The notes under the pieces: model-generated
Told to the model about the DNA's origin: nothing
Databases searched by the model: none
What the model saw: the letters and a program-made list of their open reading frames with translations, nothing else
Program-made: the position numbers and the translations under genes
In this document: positions 27,885 to 36,300 of the stretch, one piece after another
Position numbering within the stretch: the first letter of the stretch is position 1
Layout of the letters: each line of letters starts with the position of its first letter
NCBI GenBank assembly: GCA_938034385.1
Contig: CALHLC010000010.1
Location: 1 to 43,205 of the forward strand
Source of the DNA: an uncultured Bacteriovoracaceae bacterium
GTDB taxonomy: Bacteria > Bdellovibrionota > Bacteriovoracia > Bacteriovoracales > Bacteriovoracaceae
Length of the DNA stretch: 43,205 bases
Reading direction: 5' to 3'

Positions 27885-28673
27885 TTATATAACTTTTGCT
27901 TCTGTTCTTAATAATCCAACCACTTCTTTTACTACTCCACCGATAGCTCCATCATCCATAGCTTCGTATTTTTTCCCTGGTGGTTTTTCTGGAGGTAATT
28001 GAAAATTACTATACTTAACTTTTTGGTCAGCATCACTTACGCCAACATCAGCAAGACTAAGAGTTGTTAATGGTTTTTTCTTTGCTTTCATAATCCCTGG
28101 AAGAGAAGCATATCTAGGAGTATTAAGTCCTTTATTACATGCAATCAAAGCAGGAGTACTAACTTCATAAACTTCTATAGCACCACCATCAATTTCTCGT
28201 TTTATTGTTAAAGCATTTCCATTTTGCTCAAAGCCAACGGCTACACTAACAGATGGAATATCTAACATTTGTCCTAATAATTGTGGAACCTGAAGTGCAT
28301 CAGTATCAATAGCTTGCTTTCCACAAAAAATTAAATCAGCAGATTTTCCTGATTTTTCTATAGCACCTTTAAGCGCTTTGGCTGTCATATATGAATCTAA
28401 ATGATCTGGAGCATCTACTAAAAAAGAATCATCAGCACCCATTGCCATTGCTGTTCTTAAGGCCTCTGTATCTTTTACTCCACCAACTCTTAAAACTGTA
28501 ACAGTACTATCTGGATTTGCTGCTTTAACAACTAAAGCTTGTTCAACTGCAAATTCATCATATGGATTCATGATCCATTTAATAGAACTTGTTTCAATAA
28601 AACTTCCATCTCCAGTAGGTTGTACTTTAGTTTCAGTGTCAGGTACTTGTTTTACACAAACAAAAATATTCAT
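27885..28673 (-). CDS. etfB: Electron transfer flavoprotein, beta subunit
   Basis: EtfB pairs with EtfA and binds AMP. The start at 28673 (MNIFVCVKQVPDTETKV) is chosen because AGGGAGA lies 5 nt upstream and the family begins this way; a longer frame to 28700 would place nine residues before the SD. Conserved features are the N-terminal VKQVPDT, MNPYDEFAVEQAL, GADD near residue 90, CGKQAIDTDALQVPQLLG and the KAKKKPL recognition loop. The product is 262 aa. It is the first gene of an etfB-etfA operon; no acyl-CoA dehydrogenase is nearby. Confidence 0.96.
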   Translation of the reverse strand: MNIFVCVKQVPDTETKVQPTGDGSFIETSSIKWIMNPYDEFAVEQALVVKAANPDSTVTVLRVGGVKDTEALRTAMAMGADDSFLVDAPDHLDSYMTAKALKGAIEKSGKSADLIFCGKQAIDTDALQVPQLLGQMLDIPSVSVAVGFEQNGNALTIKREIDGGAIEVYEVSTPALIACNKGLNTPRYASLPGIMKAKKKPLTTLSLADVGVSDADQKVKYSNFQLPPEKPPGKKYEAMDDGAIGGVVKEVVGLLRTEAKVI

Positions 28674-28780
28674 ATTAATCTCCCTCATTTTTATCTTCAC
28701 TAAGTATATAACTTTATTTTCATTTCTAAAACATCAACAAAGCTCTTACGGCAAACATGTCTAATTTGTTCGGTCGGATA

Positions 28781-28832
28781 TCTATCGAAATTTTTTCTAC
28801 TCGATAGAATATTCCCAGGGAAAAGTATTCCC
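28781..28832. promoter_or_regulatory. Structured intergenic element between etfB and the LysM lipoprotein gene
   Basis: TCTATCGA (28781-28788) and TCGATAGA (28801-28808) form a perfect 8-bp inverted repeat with a 12-nt spacer. Directly after it, TATTCCC occurs twice (28810 and 28826), and GGGAA (28818-28822) can pair with the TTCCC in either copy. It could be an operator or leader attenuator for the LysM gene (start 28907). No known riboswitch class is recognised. Confidence 0.35.
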
Positions 28833-28906
28833 CGCACTGAGTCATATTAAATTATTGTTTAATATTAATCGATAAGTTTTAAAAGGTTTTTTACTGGGAG
28901 GAAAAA

Positions 28907-30217
28907 TTGAAACACCTATTTTATTTGATGCTAGCTTTTACAATTAGTTGTTCAAACATTGATGATGAACTCAACGGAGATTCTAATACATCTTTTGATG
29001 ACGATGAAATAACTTTCATTGAAGGTAGTGAAGACGGAAATGTTGAAATTGTTGATGCTGAAAATATCGATGATAGCTCAGATCTTAGCGATTTTGAGGA
29101 AGATGTAGATGTTTCTGATTACGATACTACTACTGTTGTTTCAACAACGGCTTCTAATGATAGCTCTGATGATTTTGATGAAATTTCGGAAGATTTTAAC
29201 TCTGATGTTGATTTAACAATTGATAGTCAAGGTAGTGATTCTTTAGAAAACGATGATGACGTTGAAATTGCTCTTTTAGAAGATGAAGAGAATTTTAATG
29301 ATGAAGATGGATGGGATGATGAGTTCAACGAAGATAGTGATTTTGAAATAGCAAGTAGCGATTCAGAGTTTGATTCAGAAACGATTGCAGCAAACACAGT
29401 TGTTAATGAAACTGTAGTTGCTAGTGATGATAATTTATCTTTAGATAACTTTGAAGAAAGTTCAGCTGTTATTACTGCTGATGGTTCTATGGCAGAAAGT
29501 GGAATTGTTTCAAATGTTCAAGTTCAAGATGCAATGATTCAAGGTGATACAGGACTTACATCACAAACAATTATAACTGCTCCAGTTGAGCAAGTTTTTG
29601 AAACAAGTGTTGAAGGAAAAGGAATTGCTGGTGTTGATAACTATGTTCCAACTCAAGAAGTTGTTGCTTATACAAATACTTGTGAAGAAACTCCTTTTAG
29701 TACTGACTATGTTGACTTTGTAGATAGATTAGCTTTAAACCAAGAATGTGGTTTAGGTGTATGTGAAGGAAGACCAGTCCCAACACAAAGATATAGTAAA
29801 ATTGTTCCTTCTAAGAAAGTTCAAACTCCAAGTTCAAGATCAGGACATAATAGATACTACTACGTAAGAAGTTGTGACACGACTCCTGAAGTTATCGCTC
29901 AAACTATTTTTGGTGACCCTTCAAGAGTTCATGAACTAGGTAGAAATATTGCTAGTGTTAGCACTGTAAAGCCAGGTAAAAGAATTACTTATAAATCAAT
30001 AATTGATCCAAATGACCCAGTTATGAAATCATTTTATGATGAAAACCCAGGAGTAATTAAGAAGTATAGAGTTAAGCGAGGTGAAAACCTAGCTTCTATA
30101 GCTTATAAAGTTTATGGAGATTCAAGAAGTTGGAAAGAGATTGCTCTTTTAAACAACTTAAATAATCCAGATCAACTTGAAGTTGGTCAAGATTTAACTC
30201 TTACTTATAAACAATAA
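28907..30217 (+). CDS. Acidic lipoprotein with C-terminal LysM domain
   Basis: A lipoprotein signal (MKHLFYLMLAFTISCS, lipidated Cys15) anchors the 436-aa chain. Residues about 18-160 are extremely Asp/Glu/Ser-rich and probably disordered. A middle region (170-260) is Val/Thr/Ala-rich. Near 320-365 there is a degenerate LysM-like unit (TPEVIAQTIFGDPSRVHELGR), and the C-terminus (about 387-436) is a clear LysM with YRVKRGENLASIAYKVYGD and LEVGQDLTL, which binds peptidoglycan. It probably links membrane and wall. TTG at 28907 is set by GGGAGGA. A terminator follows. Confidence 0.85.
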   Translation: MKHLFYLMLAFTISCSNIDDELNGDSNTSFDDDEITFIEGSEDGNVEIVDAENIDDSSDLSDFEEDVDVSDYDTTTVVSTTASNDSSDDFDEISEDFNSDVDLTIDSQGSDSLENDDDVEIALLEDEENFNDEDGWDDEFNEDSDFEIASSDSEFDSETIAANTVVNETVVASDDNLSLDNFEESSAVITADGSMAESGIVSNVQVQDAMIQGDTGLTSQTIITAPVEQVFETSVEGKGIAGVDNYVPTQEVVAYTNTCEETPFSTDYVDFVDRLALNQECGLGVCEGRPVPTQRYSKIVPSKKVQTPSSRSGHNRYYYVRSCDTTPEVIAQTIFGDPSRVHELGRNIASVSTVKPGKRITYKSIIDPNDPVMKSFYDENPGVIKKYRVKRGENLASIAYKVYGDSRSWKEIALLNNLNNPDQLEVGQDLTLTYKQ

Positions 30218-30244
30218 TTTTAAAAGACTTTATTTTTAAACTAG

Positions 30245-30270
30245 GCCCATCTTTATGATGGGCTTTTTTT
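30245..30270 (+). terminator. Intrinsic terminator of the LysM lipoprotein gene
   Basis: GCCCATC (30245-30251) pairs with GATGGGC (30257-30263) around a 5-nt loop and is followed by seven T. It ends on the stop codon of the convergent gene. Confidence 0.92.
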
Positions 30271-31042
30271 ATGCTTGCTCTTGAGGGTTATGATCTTGAT
30301 CTTTATCATTTTGAGGAAAATTTTCCGCTTGAACTCTTTCTTTTTCCATTTGTTCTAACTCTTTCTTCTCGGCCTTTAGCATCTGCTCATAACTATCGTC
30401 TTCATTACTTAAGCTTCTTCCATAAGATTCGTTATTATTAGCAGAAGTAAACTTCATTTTACTTCCTTTAAATGGACCATTTACTAAAGTTACAGAGTAA
30501 GCACTATTTCCAGATTGATAGATTAATCCTGAATATAAGTGACCTTCATGATCGTAAGTAAAAACGTTTCCGTTCATTTCTGAAAACTGCCCTACGATTT
30601 CTTCTCCATTTGGCAAAGAGACTTCAAAAGTTTCAATAACACCATCTCTAGCAGCGAGAGAACCAATCGCTTGATCTGACTTTAAAACTTTCTTATATAG
30701 TTTTGGATTAAAAAACTCTTTTAAGCTTAAATTTAATTCATGTTGAATATGAGCTTTTTGATGTGAAGAAGAAATTTCGGCTCTAGAGTTTTCTACAGCT
30801 TTTCTTACTATCTTCTTTCTCTTTTTAGAATAACCAGCTCTTGCTACAACTCTTTTCTTAGAATATTTCTTTCGAGCTCTTTTTACTACTCTTTGCTTCT
30901 TTAGTTTAAAGTTATGATTATCAAAAGCTGATGTTTCTACACTAAAATCTACATAGAGTGCATTGTAAATCCCAGAGACTAAAACCATCGCTAATCCTAA
31001 GATCATTAATCGTTTTGAATACTTTAATGTTAATTCTTTCAT
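30269..31042 (-). CDS. Membrane-anchored protein with basic stalk (257 aa)
   Basis: No family is recognised. One N-terminal helix (about residues 12-30) anchors it. Residues 46-85 are dense in Lys and Arg (KKQRVVKRARKKYSKKR and similar), and a predicted beta-rich region with GEEIVGQFSEMNGNVFTYD and YSGLIYQSG lies at about 125-205. The acidic/Gln-rich C-terminal tail is probably coiled (EKKELEQMEKERVQAE). The basic stretch facing the periplasm could bind DNA, LPS or wall polymers; that is inference. ATG 31042 follows AGGTAG. The 160 nt upstream show no further gene. Confidence 0.68.
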   Translation of the reverse strand: MKELTLKYSKRLMILGLAMVLVSGIYNALYVDFSVETSAFDNHNFKLKKQRVVKRARKKYSKKRVVARAGYSKKRKKIVRKAVENSRAEISSSHQKAHIQHELNLSLKEFFNPKLYKKVLKSDQAIGSLAARDGVIETFEVSLPNGEEIVGQFSEMNGNVFTYDHEGHLYSGLIYQSGNSAYSVTLVNGPFKGSKMKFTSANNNESYGRSLSNEDDSYEQMLKAEKKELEQMEKERVQAENFPQNDKDQDHNPQEQA

Positions 31043-31203
31043 GTTCTACCTTGCTAATTAAATAATTAAATTCGTATAACTAATAAGCAAAAGACATGCC
31101 AAAAACCTGGACGAGTTTACAGCTGTTTAGAGAGTAATGTTTAAAAATATTGTCTATGTTTTAGACAGGTGAAAATAAATGACTACTTTTTTGTATACAA
31201 TTT

Positions 31204-31395
31204 TTAATCTAGAGTTGGAGCAACTCTCATATAGTCAGCATGGGAGGACTCATATCTCTTAAGTGCTATAACCACTATATCAGCAGCGCTTAAACCAGAG
31301 GTTTTGGCCATAATGCCTAGATTTTCAACAATTTTTTTATCAATTTGAAGCTTTAGCTCTGCTAGTTCTCCATCATTATATTTTTGATCTTTCAT
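31204..31395 (-). CDS. Small ribbon-helix-helix-like protein (63 aa)
   Basis: The sequence ELKLQIDKKIVENLGIMAKTS followed by GLSAADIVVIALKRYESS fits a ribbon-helix-helix fold: one strand and two helices, the second starting after a Gly-Leu-Ser turn. Such proteins are DNA-binding repressors or antitoxins. It starts 11 nt after the mrp stop on the same strand, so it is probably cotranscribed with mrp. No toxin gene is next to it. The upstream GAGGGTTT acts as SD. Confidence 0.68.
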   Translation of the reverse strand: MKDQKYNDGELAELKLQIDKKIVENLGIMAKTSGLSAADIVVIALKRYESSHADYMRVAPTLD

Positions 31396-31406
31396 AAACC
31401 CTCTTT

Positions 31407-32474
31407 TTATATCTCTACATTTTCTAATAGTTTCTTAATGACCTCTTCATAAGGAGTAGATATGCTCGCATCTAGCTTTTCTTGAGCCATCACTGGTACT
31501 CCACTATCTCCTGCACTAGCAATACTATGCTTCATTGGTATAGAACCTAAGAAATTTATATCTAAAGATTCACTCGTCTTTTGAAGATTAGAGTTTCCAA
31601 AGATATGGTGTTCTTTATCACAATTGTCACAAATAAATGAGCTCATGTTCTCTACTATTCCTAGAATTGGAAGTTCCATTTTTTTAAACATTTCAAGAGC
31701 ACGACGTGCATCTAAAAAGGCAAGGTCTTGAGGCGTTGAAACTATAATAGCACCATCTGTTTCAATTTTTTGAACCATAGATAACTGAACATCTCCAGTT
31801 CCTGGTGGAAGATCTATTAAGATAACATCAAGGTCACCCCAGACAACATCAAAGAAAAATTGATTTAAAACTTTTCCTAGCATAGGACCTCTCCAAATTA
31901 CAGGAGCTTCTGTGTCTATAAATAGTCCAAAACTTATAAATTTAATTCCGTGAGCTTCTAGTGGGAGCATTTTATTGTCATCATTTGCTAAAGGCTGAGC
32001 CCCCATCATTCCTAAAGTCATAGGAATACTTGGACCATAAATATCAGCATCAATAATTCCAACTTTTTTTCCTGCGTTTTTTAGAGTCATTGCAAGGTTT
32101 ACAGTTAAAGTAGATTTCCCTACTCCACCTTTTCCTGAGCCGATAGCAATAATTTTTTTAACACCTGCAATTCTTTTTTTAGCAGGTATTCCTGCAGGGT
32201 TTTGAATACCCGCCGGTTTAGCTTCTGGTTTTTGAGTAGATACTGATTTCAAAACAACTTTATTCGTATCAATATGTTTATCAAGTCTGGACAATATTTC
32301 ATTCTCAATAACTTTTTTCTCTTTAGCAGCAATCCCATCTCTTTTATATTTAATAAAAAGCTCATCGTCTTTCATTCCAACTGATTCAATTCTTGACTCA
32401 TCTTTAAGGGTTTTTCCAGATATTGGATTAATCACTTGAGCAATTTGTTCTTTTACCAACTCAATATTCATCAT
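31407..32474 (-). CDS. mrp: Mrp/ApbC-family Fe-S cluster carrier ATPase
   Basis: Mrp/NBP35-type P-loop proteins assemble and deliver Fe-S clusters. An N-terminal DUF59-like domain (about residues 1-85) precedes GSGKGGVGKST (about 112-122, deviant Walker A), IDADIYGPSIP, the switch region IDLPPGTGDVQLS and FICDNCDKEHHIFG with the CxxC that binds the bridging cluster. At 355 aa it is full length. Two ATG codons in tandem (32474 and 32471) follow GAGGGAAAAG. It is divergent from the HAMP-like membrane gene. Confidence 0.95.
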   Translation of the reverse strand: MMNIELVKEQIAQVINPISGKTLKDESRIESVGMKDDELFIKYKRDGIAAKEKKVIENEILSRLDKHIDTNKVVLKSVSTQKPEAKPAGIQNPAGIPAKKRIAGVKKIIAIGSGKGGVGKSTLTVNLAMTLKNAGKKVGIIDADIYGPSIPMTLGMMGAQPLANDDNKMLPLEAHGIKFISFGLFIDTEAPVIWRGPMLGKVLNQFFFDVVWGDLDVILIDLPPGTGDVQLSMVQKIETDGAIIVSTPQDLAFLDARRALEMFKKMELPILGIVENMSSFICDNCDKEHHIFGNSNLQKTSESLDINFLGSIPMKHSIASAGDSGVPVMAQEKLDASISTPYEEVIKKLLENVEI

Positions 32475-32543
32475 AACTTTTCCCTCTATTTTTCTAAAAA
32501 TTTATATAGCGTATAATATATAAAAATATCCAAGATTACGAAT

Positions 32544-33089
32544 ATGACCAAAAAGAAGTATAAAAGAAAATATCTAATAATTGACCCTGCGTTTCAAATC
32601 AGAACGACGGCTATTATATGTGCCACTACAGCAATATTTTTTATTCTTCTAGACATAGTTATCATCTCTGCAACCAAGAGCCACCTTTTAGCGATGAATC
32701 TTCCCCCTGGGTCATTTGAACCTTTTTTGAGGAAACTCATTATATTTCAAATAATTATTTTACTTCTTTTTATTTGTATCCAGTTTTTTGGATTATTAAT
32801 GTTTACACATAAAATTGCAGGACCAATGGTTAAAGTAAAGAATATCTTAAGAAACACTTTAAGTGGTACAAAAAATACAAATACTAGATTTAGAGATGGG
32901 GATTTCTTTTTTGATGTCGCTGAGTTAATTACAGCGGTAGACCAAAGGCTTCTAGAAAGAGATGAAGAGGTAAACAAGCTAACAAAACAAATCGATCAGG
33001 TATTTAACAAGCTTCCTAGTGATCTTCAGGATGAAGGGCACATAATTAAGAACCAAGTACAAAAACTCAAAATATTTGATAAAATATAG
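32544..33089 (+). CDS. Two-helix membrane protein with HAMP-like region
   Basis: Two hydrophobic helices (about residues 22-43 and 67-90) flank a short periplasmic loop. They are followed by MFTHKIAGPMVKVKNILRNTL, which resembles the start of a HAMP linker (conserved Pro-x-x-x). A helical tail follows (VAELITAVDQRLLERDEEVNKL) that may coil. There is no kinase, cyclase or methyl-accepting domain, so it is a stand-alone signal-transmitter-like protein. A TATAAT at 32512-32517 is a likely -10 box. The lytic transglycosylase gene follows after 29 nt. Confidence 0.7.
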   Translation: MTKKKYKRKYLIIDPAFQIRTTAIICATTAIFFILLDIVIISATKSHLLAMNLPPGSFEPFLRKLIIFQIIILLLFICIQFFGLLMFTHKIAGPMVKVKNILRNTLSGTKNTNTRFRDGDFFFDVAELITAVDQRLLERDEEVNKLTKQIDQVFNKLPSDLQDEGHIIKNQVQKLKIFDKI

Positions 33090-33118
33090 ACTAGGTAAGC
33101 ACGGAGGCTTGAATTCTA

Positions 33119-35041
33119 TTGAAAAAGATCTGCATCTTCTTTTTTCTCATCTTTTCTTATACAGGCTTTTGCTCGTCGGGTGAATTTTATAATGATTTAT
33201 CTAAACTATATAATCTCAACCTAGATAAACTAAATTCAAGAAAAATTAGTCAAACTATAAAAAAAGTTGAAAAAGATAAGCTTTTTGAACCTTATAAAGA
33301 ATGGTTACTCACTTTATCAAGGTTTGCCACTTCAAAGAAATTTTCTCATTTAAAAGACATCTGTCTCAATTATTCAAATCCAAAAGGATTAGAGTTTTTA
33401 AACAATGACATTGAAAAAAAATGTGCTCTGCATTTTAAAAAGAATCTTTTCCGTTTAAAAAAGGACGACTTTCAAAAGTCAGCTGCTTTATTTTTAAAGC
33501 ATTCTTCAATTTTTTCTCACAAAGCTGGAGAGAATGAAAAAAAGTTTCTTAATAAAATATCTTCATTTCCTGAAGGGACTAGTTTGTATAATCTTCTATT
33601 AGAGAAGTATTTAAAAACTACAAATCTCCCTTCTAAGAGTTTTTCTTCTTTGTTTATGAAAGATCAAAGATTTAAGGCCCTTTATGATCTCTATGGTTTT
33701 AATTCTCTTTCAAAAAAGAATGGGAAATTAAAAAAGCTAAAAAGACTTATAAAGCCTCTTTATAACCTCGGGGGGAAAAAAGAATTTGCAAGTCAGTATA
33801 AAGCACACTTTGATAAAATCTTTAGAAATATTCAAAAAAATGGGCAGTTCTTAAATAATCCAAAATCAATAAAAGAAATGTTTTATTTTACTTCTTTTTT
33901 AGGAAGAAATAAAAAAACTAATGAGATTCGAACTCTCCTGGATTATTTATATATTAAGTATTCTGCTATTTCATTATTAAAAAATGATTATTACTTTTAT
34001 TATCTTTGGAGTTATTACTTAGATGGAAACACTAAAGATGCAAACGCTTTTATTAAGCAAAATCGTTTACTTGCAGACTATACAACTTTCCCATCAAAAC
34101 TTCAGTATTGGATTAGCCAATCTCTCAAGGGCCAATTAGAGGAAATTAAAATTCAAAAATTGTTACTCGGAATAGTGAAATCAAATCCTATTTCTTATTA
34201 TGCCAGTGTTGCTACTCAAGAATTAAAGGATTCAAATAAGTTTTTACACAAGCAGGCAATTGATTATTATTTAAGGGCTCCTACTCTTTCTTTTAGTGAT
34301 GCAGAATATATTCAATTCAGTAAAGCTTTTTCAAAGAGCCTAGAACGAGCTCAAATTTTCTCTAATAGAAATATACATAATTTATTTTTTAGAGAAATCT
34401 CTGAACTAAAAAAAGAAAGTGTTCTTAAGCAATATAAGGCCCACACAAAGCTTGCTAGTGTAAAAATGCAAGAATATGGTCTATTTCTCCCCACTTTCAG
34501 GTTATTTTATCAGGAATTAGAGTCTGGTAATCTTGAATATGATAAAGAAATTCTTCTGACTTTATTTCCGTCTCCATATAAAACAGATATTAAGAAATTA
34601 ACAATGGCAATTGATCACAAACTAGTTTTATCATTAATAAGACAAGAATCTAGTTTTAATCCTTCTGCCCTATCTCCTGTAGGAGCAATGGGATTGATGC
34701 AGTTAATGCCATATACTGCCAAAAGATTTGATAAAAAAATAAAGAAAAAAGAATTATTAGAATACTCTAAAAATATCAAGCTTGGCGTTTCTTATCTTCT
34801 TGAGCTTAATGAAAGATACGATAAAAACATTATGGAGATGCTCTCTGCTTATAATGCTGGAGAAAGAAGGATTGATAAGTGGAAAAAAACTTATCTTGTT
34901 GAAAAAAACCCTCTTGTTAATATTGAACACATCCCTTTTAATGAAACTAGAAAATATGTAAAACTGATTAAAAGAAATATGTTTTTTTACGGAATTATAG
35001 AAAAAGAAAAGAAAAGAAGTGTCGCTGCTGCAACTGAGTAG
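33119..35041 (+). CDS. Soluble lytic murein transglycosylase (Slt70-like)
   Basis: It cleaves the MurNAc-GlcNAc bond of peptidoglycan with formation of 1,6-anhydroMurNAc. A signal peptide (about residues 1-20) exports it. A long alpha-helical superhelix (about 20-480) resembles the Slt70 U domain. The C-terminal SLT domain has catalytic Glu510 in IRQESSFNP, GAMGLMQLMP and MLSAYNAGERR. TTG at 33119 has GGAGG 11 nt upstream, a rather long spacing. In a predator such enzymes may also act on prey wall; here that is inference. A 640-aa length is normal. Confidence 0.92.
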   Translation: MKKICIFFFLIFSYTGFCSSGEFYNDLSKLYNLNLDKLNSRKISQTIKKVEKDKLFEPYKEWLLTLSRFATSKKFSHLKDICLNYSNPKGLEFLNNDIEKKCALHFKKNLFRLKKDDFQKSAALFLKHSSIFSHKAGENEKKFLNKISSFPEGTSLYNLLLEKYLKTTNLPSKSFSSLFMKDQRFKALYDLYGFNSLSKKNGKLKKLKRLIKPLYNLGGKKEFASQYKAHFDKIFRNIQKNGQFLNNPKSIKEMFYFTSFLGRNKKTNEIRTLLDYLYIKYSAISLLKNDYYFYYLWSYYLDGNTKDANAFIKQNRLLADYTTFPSKLQYWISQSLKGQLEEIKIQKLLLGIVKSNPISYYASVATQELKDSNKFLHKQAIDYYLRAPTLSFSDAEYIQFSKAFSKSLERAQIFSNRNIHNLFFREISELKKESVLKQYKAHTKLASVKMQEYGLFLPTFRLFYQELESGNLEYDKEILLTLFPSPYKTDIKKLTMAIDHKLVLSLIRQESSFNPSALSPVGAMGLMQLMPYTAKRFDKKIKKKELLEYSKNIKLGVSYLLELNERYDKNIMEMLSAYNAGERRIDKWKKTYLVEKNPLVNIEHIPFNETRKYVKLIKRNMFFYGIIEKEKKRSVAAATE

Positions 35042-35065
35042 GACCTAGCAAAACCTAAGTCCTAC
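35038..35065. terminator. Hairpin between convergent transglycosylase and metalloprotease genes
   Basis: GTAGGAC (35038-35044) and GTCCTAC (35059-35065) form a 7-bp stem with a 14-nt loop. It includes the transglycosylase stop codon and lies 16 nt past the end of the convergent protease gene. There is no T-run on either side, so a terminator role is only likely by position. Confidence 0.4.
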
Positions 35066-35081
35066 CTCGTGCTAACTTTAT

Positions 35082-36122
35082 CTAAAGATCATCTATGGCA
35101 AATCTATACCAACATGAAAAGGCCCAGCTCATTGCATAATCGTAACCATCGGTAAAAAAGCCATTATCTGGTTGTCCACCAAAAGATGGATACATCGTAT
35201 TGTGATACGAATTCCAATTTAGACCTCCTGCTGATGCACTTGTATTTCTTGCTTGAGGATCTATGAAATATTTAAACTCATCAGGACATCTTCTTGAGTT
35301 TCTTCCACCCATACTAATAATTTGATTAAATGTTTTTAAACCAGTTGTTGGAACAGAACCATTATACTCATTTCCTGTATGGTGAAGTCCAAAACTATGA
35401 GCAAACTCATGAGTAACAACTGTGAAACTATTTTGTTGGAATGGATACTTATATTCTGCCATTGTTACGGAGAATGAATCTTTTGGAAAAACCCATAACC
35501 ACGAAACTCCCGCACAACTTCCTTGAAGATCGTTTACAAATAACATCACCATTGAATCACTAGAGCTGTATTTACTTGAAACACTACTTAAAGCATTACA
35601 AGTTGTATTGTGATATTGATCATCTTTTACTTCTATTGCTTCTTTAATTTTAAATTGAATATACTCATGACCAAGATGTGAAAATTGCTCGTTCATATTA
35701 TCCAATGCTTTTTGAGCATCTGCCTGAGGGTCTTGGCTTAAAGTTTTAGAACTTGATCCTACGAAGACAAAAGTAATAGGAATAAGTTTTCCTTTTCCAC
35801 AATGTCCTCCCGTAGCAATATCCCCAACTGTATGATTTCCAGTAGCGCATCCTTCTCCGTCATCAATGGGATCATCGCCTCCATCAGATCCACCTGTATC
35901 TCCTCCTGAATCTTCTCCTCCATCGCTGTTTCCATCATCTCCTCCTGGTGGGCAATAGCCATATTTCTTACATAATTCTTTTTGGTAATTATCCTTATCA
36001 TCAGGGTTAAGACTTGAAGTATCACTAAATGAACTGCTTAAAGATGAGACAGGATTCTTGGCACAACTAATGAACAGTTGCGTCGCTAAAAATAATGTCG
36101 TCACCAAACTCACGTACCTCAT
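35082..36122 (-). CDS. Metzincin-type zinc metalloprotease lipoprotein
   Basis: A lipoprotein signal (LFISC, Cys20) is followed by a flexible Gly/Asp/Ser linker (about 58-90). The catalytic domain has HEFAHSFGLHH (238-248), the full HExxHxxGxxH zinc site of metzincins with Glu239 as the base. NTMYPS near residue 310 fits the Met-turn. Several Cys (175, 203, 279, 337) could form disulphides. It may be surface-exposed or periplasmic. SD AGGAGG precedes ATG 36122. Upstream is a sigma-28-like promoter. The class (matrixin or pappalysin type) is uncertain. Confidence 0.85.
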   Translation of the reverse strand: MRYVSLVTTLFLATQLFISCAKNPVSSLSSSFSDTSSLNPDDKDNYQKELCKKYGYCPPGGDDGNSDGGEDSGGDTGGSDGGDDPIDDGEGCATGNHTVGDIATGGHCGKGKLIPITFVFVGSSSKTLSQDPQADAQKALDNMNEQFSHLGHEYIQFKIKEAIEVKDDQYHNTTCNALSSVSSKYSSSDSMVMLFVNDLQGSCAGVSWLWVFPKDSFSVTMAEYKYPFQQNSFTVVTHEFAHSFGLHHTGNEYNGSVPTTGLKTFNQIISMGGRNSRRCPDEFKYFIDPQARNTSASAGGLNWNSYHNTMYPSFGGQPDNGFFTDGYDYAMSWAFSCWYRFAIDDL

Positions 36123-36134
36123 TAATCCTCCTAG

Positions 36135-36164
36135 AGTTGGTTGTTATATAAAGTGTACCCAACT
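36135..36164. promoter_or_regulatory. Inverted repeat AGTTGG-N18-CCAACT near the protease transcription start
   Basis: AGTTGG (36135-36140) and CCAACT (36159-36164) are perfect inverted arms in the short leader of the metalloprotease gene, ending one base before the sigma-28-like -10 element. The spacing suits an operator for a dimer better than a leader hairpin, because the far arm overlaps the expected transcription start. Confidence 0.3.
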
Positions 36165-36191
36165 GAATCGGTCGGATTTGAGAAAACTTAA
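36165..36191 (-). promoter_or_regulatory. Sigma-28 (FliA)-like promoter of the metalloprotease gene
   Basis: On the minus strand TTAAGTTT and ACCGATTC are separated by exactly 11 nt. The enterobacterial FliA consensus is TAAAGTTT-N11-GCCGATAA, so the match is 7/8 and 5/8 with perfect spacing. Transcription would begin near 36158, about 36 nt before the ATG. FliA is known to drive attack-phase genes in Bdellovibrio, which would suit a secreted protease. This rests on one pattern match. Confidence 0.4.
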
Positions 36192-36300
36192 CAAAGACTA
36201 GTGATTTTAATTACTTACCGATAATTGAATAAACTAGTTTGAATTTGATTAATTAATCTCACCTGCCAATAATTATTGTACTTTTTAAAGGCTTCGAACT

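Noticed and set aside
31156-31260. 27-codon plus-strand ORF near 31180 with GGTGA upstream
   Set aside because: Too short, overlaps the RHH gene antisense and has no recognisable features.
31204-31395. Toxin-antitoxin module
   Set aside because: The RHH-like protein could be an antitoxin, but the adjacent gene is mrp and no toxin-like ORF exists next to it.
35759-36025. Minus-strand 88-aa Met/Glu-rich ORF
   Set aside because: It is an out-of-frame shadow of the Gly/Asp linker of the metalloprotease gene.
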